A stretch of 64,000 bases of DNA, from assembly GCF_041154485.1 (NCBI RefSeq), contig NZ_AP028669.1:1302001-1366000 (forward strand), in the 5' to 3' direction. Numbering within the stretch: position 1 is the stretch's first letter; each line of letters opens with the position of its first letter. Of the stretch, positions 56,373 to 64,000 are shown in pieces. Source of the stretch: Variovorax sp. V93 (GTDB taxonomy: Bacteria > Pseudomonadota > Gammaproteobacteria > Burkholderiales > Burkholderiaceae_C). A program made the translations under genes and the position numbers. The notes under the pieces are model-generated. The model ran no database searches. It saw only the letters and a list, made by a program, of their open reading frames with translations, and was not told the DNA's origin.

Positions 56373-57644
56373 ATGCACCCCAAAGCCCTGTTGGAGGCCA
56401 CCGCCGATCTGGTCGGCCTTGTCCTGAAATTCGATCACCCGGCCGACCAGGTCGTTTCGCGCTTTTTCCGCGACCACCGCGAGTTCGGCCCGCGCGAGCG
56501 CGCCACGCTTGCCGAGACCGTCTACACCGTCTTGCGCAAGAAGCTGCTGTTCGACCATCTCTCGCCCTCGGGCAGCGGTTCGAAGGAGCGCCGCATGGCG
56601 ATCCTGGGCTTTCATGGCCCGCGCGATTTTCTGAAGAGCGCTCTCAACGACACCGAAAAGCGCTGGCTCGACAACTGCGACGCAGTCAAGCCGGACGATC
56701 TGCTCGAACGCCATCGCCACAATCTGCCCGAATGGCTGGTGGGGCCGCTCAAGGCCCAGCTGGGCGACGGTTTCTGGGCCCTGGTCGAAAGCCTGCAGCA
56801 GCCCGCGCCGCTCGATCTTCGCGTCAATGCCCTGACCGACAAGCGCGCCGAAGTGAAGGCGGAGCTTGCGAAGGCTGCTATCAAATCGGAAGCAACGCCG
56901 TTCTCGCCCTGGGGCTTGCGCATCGACGGCAAGCCCGCGCTGACCAAGCTGGACGCCTTCGCCCGCGGTGCCGTCGAGGTGCAGGACGAGGGCTCCCAGT
57001 TGCTCGCGCTGCTGCTGGATGCCAAGCGAGGCGAGATGGTGGTCGATTTTTGCGCCGGCGCCGGCGGCAAGACGCTGGCCATCGGCGCGACCATGCGCAA
57101 CACCGGCCGGCTCTACGCCTTCGACACCTCGGCCCACCGGCTCGACGCGCTCAAGCCGCGGCTCGCGCGCAGCAAGCTGTCGAACGTGCATCCGGCCGCC
57201 ATTGCGCATGAGCGGGACGACCGCATCAAGCGCCTGGCCGGCAAGATCGACCGCGTGCTGGTGGACGCACCCTGCTCGGGCCTGGGCACGCTGCGCCGCA
57301 ATCCGGACCTGAAATGGCGCCAGTCGCCCAAGTCGGTCGAGGAATTGACGGTCAAGCAGGCTGCCATCCTGCAAAGCGCGGCGCGCCTGCTGAAATCGGG
57401 CGGACGGCTGGTTTATGCCACCTGCAGCGTGCTGCCCGAGGAAAACGAGGCCATTGCCGAGGCTTTCAGCGCCGCCAACCCCGATTTCGTGCCCCAGGAC
57501 GCCGCGGAACTGCTGCAGGGCCTCAAGGTGGAGGGTTTCGAGGCGCTCTGCGCAGGCGGAGCGAACGGCCACCGCTATCTGCGGCTGTGGCCGCACCGCC
57601 ACGCCACGGACGGTTTCTTTGCAGCGGTGTGGAACCGCAAATAG
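56373..57644 (+). CDS. RsmB/NOL1-family RNA (cytosine-5) methyltransferase
   Basis: A 423-residue protein. The N-terminal half is NusB-like helical. The SAM domain begins with VVDFCAGAGGKTLAIG (about 225-240), and the catalytic Cys residues are in VDAPCSGLGTLRRNPDLKWR (about 295-314) and YATCSVLPEENE (about 348-359). These enzymes make m5C in rRNA (m5C967 of 16S for RsmB), although the N-terminal domain differs enough from E. coli RsmB that the exact site is uncertain. Confidence 0.9.
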   Translation: MHPKALLEATADLVGLVLKFDHPADQVVSRFFRDHREFGPRERATLAETVYTVLRKKLLFDHLSPSGSGSKERRMAILGFHGPRDFLKSALNDTEKRWLDNCDAVKPDDLLERHRHNLPEWLVGPLKAQLGDGFWALVESLQQPAPLDLRVNALTDKRAEVKAELAKAAIKSEATPFSPWGLRIDGKPALTKLDAFARGAVEVQDEGSQLLALLLDAKRGEMVVDFCAGAGGKTLAIGATMRNTGRLYAFDTSAHRLDALKPRLARSKLSNVHPAAIAHERDDRIKRLAGKIDRVLVDAPCSGLGTLRRNPDLKWRQSPKSVEELTVKQAAILQSAARLLKSGGRLVYATCSVLPEENEAIAEAFSAANPDFVPQDAAELLQGLKVEGFEALCAGGANGHRYLRLWPHRHATDGFFAAVWNRK

Positions 57645-57777
57645 GCACGGCACTCCAAATTAGGGTAAATCTGCGCCTTTAAGGAAGGGCAAAGGGCCTC
57701 ATTCAAGCCCTGCCGCCTTAAAATCGCGGGTTAACTGAAAGGCTGCACCTTCGTGTGGCCATGGAGCACTTAATTCA

Positions 57778-58992
57778 ATGTTGATTCCTGACTCTGCCGT
57801 TTTGAGCGCGGCCATCGACTGGCTCGGACACGGCTTGTGGGACCTCACATGGTGGCAAGTCGTGCTGTACACGCTCGTCACTACGCACATCACGATCGCT
57901 GCGGTCACGATCTTCCTGCACCGCACGCAGACGCACCGGGCCATGGATCTGGGCCCGATCCCCTCGCATTTCTTCCGCTTCTGGCTGTGGCTCGGCACCG
58001 GCATGGTGACCAAGGAATGGGTGGCCATCCACCGCAAGCACCACGCCAAGTGCGAAACCGAAGACGATCCGCACAGCCCCCAGGTCAAGGGCATCGACGA
58101 AGTCCTTTGGCGCGGCGCCGAGCTTTATCGCGCCGAGTCGAAGAACAAGGAAACGATGGAGCGCTACGGCCACGGCACGCCCGACGACTGGCTCGAACGC
58201 AACCTGTACACCCGCTACAGCTGGCAGGGCGTGGGCCTCATGCTGGTCATCAACCTTGCGCTGTTCGGCGTGCTCGGCCTCACGGTCTGGGCCGTCCAGA
58301 TGCTGTGGATCCCGATCACCGCGGCCGGCATCATCAATGGCATCGGCCACTACTGGGGCTACCGCAACTTCGAGGCGCCGGACGCCAGCCGCAATGTCTC
58401 GCCCTGGGGCCTGATCATTGGCGGCGAAGAGTTGCACAACAACCACCACACGTACCCCACCTCGGCCAAGTTCTCGGTCAAGAAGTACGAATTCGACATC
58501 GGCTGGGTCTACATCCAGATGATGCAGAAGATCGGCTGGGCTAAGGTCAAGAAGGTGCCGCCGAAGATGCAGATGGGCGACATCCAGCCCGTGGCCAACG
58601 AGAAGACGCTCGAGGCTGTCATTGCCAACCGCTATGAAGTCATGGCCGGCTATGCCCGCGAGATGCGCCGTGTCACCAAGGCCGAACTGGCTGCGCTCAA
58701 GACCAAGGGCGGCGACATCTCGGTGCTCAAGGCGGCCAAGAACTGGCTGCATCGCGACGACGACAAGGTGCCGGCATCGGCCCGCTCGCACCTCGTGCAG
58801 GCGCGCGCTGCCCACCCGGTGATCGACAAGATGGTCACCATGCGCGAAGAGCTGCGCCAGCTCTGGCTCAACACTTCGCAGTCGCGCGAGCAGCTGGCGG
58901 CCGATCTGGCGGCCTGGTGCCATCGCGCGGAGGCCAGCGGCATCGCCGGCCTGCGCGAATTCTCGACCCGCCTGCGCGCTGCACGCGCCTGA
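57778..58992 (+). CDS. Membrane fatty-acid (acyl-CoA) desaturase
   Basis: A 404-residue diiron membrane desaturase. The three His boxes are HRTQTH (about 44-49), HRKHH (about 82-86) and HNNHH (about 220-224), with membrane segments around 20-40, 60-78 and 155-195. It probably introduces the delta-9 double bond in acyl chains. The C-terminal 170 residues form a soluble helical extension longer than in minimal desaturases. The gene ends in a strong terminator. Confidence 0.93.
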   Translation: MLIPDSAVLSAAIDWLGHGLWDLTWWQVVLYTLVTTHITIAAVTIFLHRTQTHRAMDLGPIPSHFFRFWLWLGTGMVTKEWVAIHRKHHAKCETEDDPHSPQVKGIDEVLWRGAELYRAESKNKETMERYGHGTPDDWLERNLYTRYSWQGVGLMLVINLALFGVLGLTVWAVQMLWIPITAAGIINGIGHYWGYRNFEAPDASRNVSPWGLIIGGEELHNNHHTYPTSAKFSVKKYEFDIGWVYIQMMQKIGWAKVKKVPPKMQMGDIQPVANEKTLEAVIANRYEVMAGYAREMRRVTKAELAALKTKGGDISVLKAAKNWLHRDDDKVPASARSHLVQARAAHPVIDKMVTMREELRQLWLNTSQSREQLAADLAAWCHRAEASGIAGLREFSTRLRAARA

Positions 58993-59023
58993 GCGAGCAG
59001 GCAGCAAGCCCTCTTCGCCCGTC

Positions 59024-59052
59024 AAAAAGCCGACCTCGGGGTCGGCTTTTTT
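59024..59052 (+). terminator. Rho-independent terminator of the desaturase gene
   Basis: AAGCCGACC, loop TCGG, GGTCGGCTT followed by a run of T, flanked by A on the other side, so it could also work from the opposite strand. It lies 32 bases after the desaturase stop. Confidence 0.9.
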
Positions 59053-59084
59053 GTGCCTGCCGCATGTGGCATTCGACAGGCAAC

Positions 59085-59116
59085 AAAAAACCCGCTGGGT
59101 GAGCAGCGGGTTTTTT
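59085..59116 (-). terminator. Bidirectional terminator downstream of rpmG
   Basis: AAAAAACCCGCT, 8-base loop, AGCGGGTTTTTT: a perfect 12-base stem, U-rich on both strands. It stands 21 bases after the rpmG stop and ends the rpmB-rpmG transcript. Confidence 0.92.
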
Positions 59117-59136
59117 GCTGGGGAAATCGGGCCGAA

Positions 59137-59310
59137 TTACTTCAGCTTGATTTCCTTGTATTCGACGTGCTTGCGTGCCTTGGGGTCGAACTTCATGATC
59201 GACATCTTTTCAGGCATCGTCTTCTTGTTCTTGCTGGTCGTGTAGAAGTGGCCGGTACCCGCGGTGGATTCCAGCTTGATCTTTTCGCGTCCGCCTTTGC
59301 TCGTTGCCAT
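59137..59310 (-). CDS. rpmG: 50S ribosomal protein L33
   Basis: A 57-residue protein reading [20 protein letters not shown] at its N-terminus and ending [11 protein letters not shown], clearly L33. It lacks the CxxC pairs of the zinc-binding form, so it is the zinc-free type. It lies 11 bases after rpmB, the usual pair, and is followed by a strong terminator. Confidence 0.96.
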   Translation of the reverse strand: MATSKGGREKIKLESTAGTGHFYTTSKNKKTMPEKMSIMKFDPKARKHVEYKEIKLK

Positions 59311-59321
59311 GATTCAGCTCC

Positions 59322-59555
59322 TTAAGCTTGGCCGCGTGCACGCAGGTCTGCGAGCACGGCGTCGATGCCGTTCTTGTCGATCAGGCGCAGTGCGGCGCTC
59401 GAAACACGCAGGCGAACCCAGCGGTTTTCGGTCTCGACCCAGAAACGGCGGTATTGCAGGTTCGGCAGGAACCGGCGCTTGGTTTTGTTGTTGGCGTGGG
59501 AAACGTTGTTTCCGACCATCGGGCCTTTGCCCGTTACGTCGCATACGCGTGCCAT
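59322..59555 (-). CDS. rpmB: 50S ribosomal protein L28
   Basis: A 77-residue protein matching L28: [23 protein letters not shown] at the start, then [16 protein letters not shown] and [16 protein letters not shown]. It is the first gene of the rpmB-rpmG pair. A consensus -10 lies about 155 bases upstream. Confidence 0.97.
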   Translation of the reverse strand: MARVCDVTGKGPMVGNNVSHANNKTKRRFLPNLQYRRFWVETENRWVRLRVSSAALRLIDKNGIDAVLADLRARGQA

Positions 59556-59709
59556 GAGGACACTCTTTCTTGAACAGCTGGCACCGGTGCAATCGTGGCG
59601 GATTGCAGGTGTTTTGCAGCTTGACCTCGCCAGAAAACGGGTGGCGGTACCCCGGCTTTGCCCGGATGCTCGGCCCCTCGTGAAAGGGGCTATTTCGGCA
59701 AAGCCTCGG

Positions 59710-59715
59710 ATTATA
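59710..59715 (-). promoter_or_regulatory. Candidate rpmB promoter -10 element
   Basis: Perfect TATAAT on the minus strand in the 180-base gap between trxB and rpmB, about 155 bases before rpmB. The -35 region (near 59733-59738, at the trxB stop) is poor. The gap otherwise holds GGGGC/GCCCC short palindromes and no gene. Confidence 0.55.
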
Positions 59716-59735
59716 GCCCTTTTGGGGCCACCCGC

Positions 59736-60877
<1,142 letters not shown>

Positions 60878-61552
60878 ATGTCGATGCTGTCCAATCTTGA
60901 GTTGCTGCGGCGCGTTCCGCTGTTTGCCTCGCTCACGTCCTCGCAGTCTGCAAGCATTGCGGATGCGATCATCAAGAAGCGCTTCAAGCGGGCCGAGGTC
61001 GTTGTCGAGCAGGGCAAGAAATCCGACGCGCTCTACATCATCCTGACCGGACGCGCGCGCGTGACGAGCGCCGACAACCGCGGGCGCGAGGTGATCCTTG
61101 CCACGCTGCATCCCGGCGACTACATCGGCGAGATGAGCCTGATCGACGACGAGCCCCATTCGGCCACGGTGCGCACGGAGATCCAATGCGACGTCCTCAT
61201 GCTGGACCGGGACGCGTTCGCGCGCTGCCTGCCCGAGAACTCCTCGATGGCCTACAACATCATGCGCGGCCTGGTGCAGCGCCTGCGCCATGCCGACCGC
61301 AAGATCGAGTCGCTCGCGCTGATGGACGTCTATGGGCGCGTGGCGCGTTCGCTGCTCGAGTTCGCGATCGACGACGGGGCAGGCAACCTGAAGGTGCGCG
61401 ACAAGATCTCGCGCCAGGATCTCGCGAAAATGGTGGGCGCCTCGCGCGAAATGGTGAGCCGCGTGATGAAGGATCTCGAGGAGCGCGGATTTGTCCAGAC
61501 CCAGGACGACGGCTCCATGATCGTCAAGGACCGGCTCTTGTCCCTGGCTTGA
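60878..61552 (+). CDS. Crp/Fnr-family transcriptional regulator
   Basis: A 224-residue regulator. A cyclic-nucleotide-binding-type beta barrel covers about residues 12-125 ([23 protein letters not shown]). The C-terminal winged HTH (about 155-220) includes [28 protein letters not shown]. It has no N-terminal Cys cluster, so it is not an oxygen-sensing FNR. The RxxxR-type cAMP contacts are not clear. Targets unknown. Confidence 0.9.
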   Translation: MSMLSNLELLRRVPLFASLTSSQSASIADAIIKKRFKRAEVVVEQGKKSDALYIILTGRARVTSADNRGREVILATLHPGDYIGEMSLIDDEPHSATVRTEIQCDVLMLDRDAFARCLPENSSMAYNIMRGLVQRLRHADRKIESLALMDVYGRVARSLLEFAIDDGAGNLKVRDKISRQDLAKMVGASREMVSRVMKDLEERGFVQTQDDGSMIVKDRLLSLA

Positions 61553-61646
61553 GCCGCCGGGTCCGGCGCTTCAGGCGGCCGCACCCTTTTGTTGTAGTGT
61601 TCAGGCATCCAGCCGCCGTTTCGAAGGATTGGGTGCCGCGTTTTTC

Positions 61647-64000
61647 ATGACCTATTCGCTCAATACACTTCAATCTTCTTCTGCCGCCGAGGGGCAACCG
61701 GTGCGCCTGCGCGCCATGCGCTTCGCCCACGAGATCACGCTGGTGGCGGGCTTTGCGGGGCTCCTGTTCTGGCTGCTGGCCATGCTGAGCTTCACGCCCT
61801 CCGATGCGGCGTGGTCGACCTCCGGCACCGGCGGCGAGATCAAGAACTGGGGTGGCCGCATCGGCGCCTGGCTGGCCGACGGCAGCTATTTTCTGGCGGG
61901 CTATTCGGTCTGGTGGTGCCTGGCGGCGGGCCTGCGGGCATGGCTTTCGTCGCTGGCCAACTGGCTGCGCGGCGGCGAGGCTGCGCCGGCCGAGCAGCCG
62001 GTGCGCGGGCGCTTCAACCGCAGCCGCCTGGCTTTCTGGTTCGGCCTGGTGCTGCTGCTGTGCGCGAGCGCGGTGCTCGAATGGTCGCGCCTGTACCGGC
62101 TCGAGTCCCACCTTCCGGGCTCGGGCGGCGGCGTGCTGGGCTACCTGGTGGGGCCCGCCAGCGTGCGCTGGTTGGGCTTTACCGGCTCGGCGCTGGTGGC
62201 CATCGCCGCCGGCGTGATCGGCTCGGCGCTGGTGTTCCGCTTCTCCTGGAGCCAGATCGCCGAACGCATCGGCGCGCGGGCCTACTCGCTGTTCGAGTCG
62301 CGCCGCGAAAAGCGCGAGATGGCGGCCGACATCGCCATGGGCAAGCAGGCCGCGCGCGAGCGCGCCGAGGCCGAAGACCTGCCGTTCTCGCGCGCAGCGG
62401 CCGGCGGTGAGCCGATGGATGCCGACGGCGACGAAGAACTGCGCATCGAGCCGCGCCCGAAGCGCCGCGCGGCGTCGCCGCCGGTGCAGATCGAGCCCGC
62501 CATGACCGAGGTGCCCCGCAGCGACCGCGTCGTCAAGGAGCGCCAGAAGCCGCTCTTCAAGGAACTGCCCGACAGCAAGCTGCCGCAGGTCGACCTGCTC
62601 GACGCCGCGCAGGCGCGCCAGGAAACGGTCTCGGCCGACACGCTCGAGATGACCTCGCGAATGATCGAGAAGAAGCTCAAGGACTTCGGCGTCGAGGTGC
62701 ACGTCGTGCTGGCGTCGCCGGGCCCGGTGATCACGCGCTACGAGATCGAGCCGGCCACCGGCGTCAAGGGCTCGCAGATCGTCGGCCTGGCCAAGGACCT
62801 GGCGCGTTCGCTCTCGCTGGTGTCGATCCGCGTGGTGGAAACCATTCCGGGCAAGAACTACATGGCGCTCGAGCTGCCGAATGCCAAGCGCCAGTCGATC
62901 AAGCTCAGTGAAATCCTCGGCTCGCAGGTCTACAACGAAGGCAAGTCCTTCCTGACGATGGGCCTGGGCAAGGACATCATCGGCAACCCGGTGGTGGCCG
63001 ACCTTGCGAAGATGCCGCACGTGTTGGTGGCCGGTACCACCGGTTCGGGCAAGTCGGTGGGCATCAACGCGATGATCCTCTCGCTGCTCTACAAGGCCGA
63101 GGCACGCGACGTCCGCCTGCTCATGATCGACCCGAAGATGCTCGAAATGTCGGTCTACGAAGGCATTCCGCACCTGCTGGCACCGGTGGTCACCGACATG
63201 CGGCAGGCCGCGCACGGCCTGAACTGGTGCGTGGCCGAGATGGAGCGCCGCTACAAGCTCATGAGCAAGCTGGGCGTGCGCAACCTGGCCGGCTACAACA
63301 CCAAGATCGACGAAGCCAAGGCGCGCGAGGAGTTCATCTACAACCCCTTCAGCCTCACGCCCGACGATCCCGAGCCGCTCAAGCGCGAGCCGCATATCGT
63401 GGTGGTGATCGACGAGCTGGCCGACCTGATGATGGTGGTGGGCAAGAAGATCGAAGAGCTCATCGCCCGCCTCGCGCAGAAGGCGCGCGCGGCCGGCATC
63501 CACCTGATTCTTGCCACGCAGCGGCCCAGCGTCGACGTGATCACCGGCCTCATCAAGGCAAACATTCCCACGCGCATCGCATTCCAGGTGTCGAGCAAGA
63601 TCGACAGCCGCACCATCCTCGACCAGATGGGCGCCGAGGCGCTGCTCGGCATGGGCGACATGCTCTACATGCCGAGCGGCACGGGCCTGCCGATCCGCGT
63701 GCACGGCGCGTTCGTGAGCGACGAGGAAGTGCATCGCGTGGTGGCCTACCTCAAGAGCCAGGGCGAGCCCGACTACATCGAAGGCGTGCTCGAAGGCGGC
63801 ACGGTCGATGGCGACGGCGACATGCTGGGCGAGGGTGGCGACGCCGAGAAGGATCCGATGTACGACCAGGCGGTCGAGGTGGTGCTGAAGAACCGCAAGG
63901 CCAGCATCTCGCTGGTGCAGCGCCACTTGAAGATCGGCTACAACCGCGCGGCGCGGCTGGTGGAAGACATGGAGAAGGCTGGCCTGGTCAGCGCCATGAG
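61647..64000 (+). CDS. ftsK: FtsK/SpoIIIE-family DNA translocase, 3' end cut off by window edge
   Basis: The frame is open from ATG 61647 to the last base, giving 784 residues. Membrane segments at about 30-52, 80-100, 130-150 and 175-200 anchor it at the septum. A charged linker of about 130 residues follows, then the motor domain with Walker [10 protein letters not shown] (about 461-469) and Walker [13 protein letters not shown] near 590. The C-terminal gamma (winged-helix) domain, which reads KOPS sites, is nearly complete at the edge. It moves chromosome dimers apart at division. The linker is short compared with E. coli FtsK. Confidence 0.96.
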   Translation, partial: MTYSLNTLQSSSAAEGQPVRLRAMRFAHEITLVAGFAGLLFWLLAMLSFTPSDAAWSTSGTGGEIKNWGGRIGAWLADGSYFLAGYSVWWCLAAGLRAWLSSLANWLRGGEAAPAEQPVRGRFNRSRLAFWFGLVLLLCASAVLEWSRLYRLESHLPGSGGGVLGYLVGPASVRWLGFTGSALVAIAAGVIGSALVFRFSWSQIAERIGARAYSLFESRREKREMAADIAMGKQAARERAEAEDLPFSRAAAGGEPMDADGDEELRIEPRPKRRAASPPVQIEPAMTEVPRSDRVVKERQKPLFKELPDSKLPQVDLLDAAQARQETVSADTLEMTSRMIEKKLKDFGVEVHVVLASPGPVITRYEIEPATGVKGSQIVGLAKDLARSLSLVSIRVVETIPGKNYMALELPNAKRQSIKLSEILGSQVYNEGKSFLTMGLGKDIIGNPVVADLAKMPHVLVAGTTGSGKSVGINAMILSLLYKAEARDVRLLMIDPKMLEMSVYEGIPHLLAPVVTDMRQAAHGLNWCVAEMERRYKLMSKLGVRNLAGYNTKIDEAKAREEFIYNPFSLTPDDPEPLKREPHIVVVIDELADLMMVVGKKIEELIARLAQKARAAGIHLILATQRPSVDVITGLIKANIPTRIAFQVSSKIDSRTILDQMGAEALLGMGDMLYMPSGTGLPIRVHGAFVSDEEVHRVVAYLKSQGEPDYIEGVLEGGTVDGDGDMLGEGGDAEKDPMYDQAVEVVLKNRKASISLVQRHLKIGYNRAARLVEDMEKAGLVSAM

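Noticed and set aside
61524..63926. An 800-codon minus-strand frame antisense to ftsK
   Set aside because: FtsK motifs (Walker A and B) on the plus strand are clear, and the minus frame is low complexity.

Overview
The window is GC-rich, almost wholly coding DNA from a beta-proteobacterium. Gene content (phenylacetate operon with a TetR-type PaaR, Bug/Tct tripartite transporters, pimeloyl-CoA-type dehydrogenases, Comamonadaceae-style intergenic repeats) and protein style point to the Comamonadaceae, most likely Variovorax or a close relative. This placement is inferred; there is no rRNA gene here. I see no tRNA, CRISPR array, insertion sequence or prophage. It reads as chromosomal core and catabolic DNA.

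Layout. (1) 1-15400, minus strand: one long run of closely spaced or overlapping genes, read right to left: paaG-paaI-paaK-paaABCDE, a Liv-type ABC transporter (binding protein, LivH, a LivM-LivG fusion, LivF), paaZ, a short-chain dehydrogenase, an ICMT-like methyltransferase and a CAAX-protease-like (CPBP) protein cut by the window edge. The divergent paaY and TetR regulator genes (15549-16852) share its control region, which holds a palindromic operator inside a good promoter. Together these genes activate phenylacetate to its CoA ester (PaaK), epoxidise it (PaaABCE), isomerise it (PaaG) and open the ring (PaaZ). paaF, paaH and paaJ are not in the window. (2) 16836-20894, minus: trypsin-like protease, MoxR ATPase, DUF58 protein and VWA protein. 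(3) 20986-25565, plus: TatD nuclease, an exported 11-residue-repeat LEA-like protein, then a coupled trio of hypoxanthine-DNA glycosylase, spermidine-synthase-like protein and GspE/PilB-like ATPase. (4) 25683-35734: TctB-TctA, a LysR regulator divergent from a Bug binding protein, gamma-glutamyltransferase-like protein, two EamA exporters, an atypical SDR, a quinone oxidoreductase and a stand-alone receiver. (5) 35750-43110, minus: a Na/Pi-cotransporter-like protein, then a LacI-controlled ABC importer ending in a phosphodiesterase gene. (6) 43275-50683: lspA-ileS-ribF housekeeping block, HNH nuclease, ECHDC3-like protein and an exported lipoprotein hydrolase. (7) 50768-58992: paired acyl-CoA dehydrogenases, purN, I78 inhibitor lipoprotein, DUF1653 protein, M48-type protease, RsmB-like methyltransferase and fatty-acid desaturase. 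(8) 59137-64000: rpmG-rpmB, trxB, a Crp/Fnr regulator and ftsK, cut by the right edge.

No wholly new defence or mobile system stands out. The points most worth following are the transporter embedded in the phenylacetate operon with its permease-ATPase fusion, the exported LEA-like repeat protein, the ABC importer plus phosphodiesterase operon with a perfect LacI-type palindrome, the Rce1-like/ICMT-like gene pair, and several enzymes that lack the usual catalytic residues (the SDR at 32376, the enoyl-CoA hydratase-like protein at 48520, and one acyl-CoA dehydrogenase subunit).
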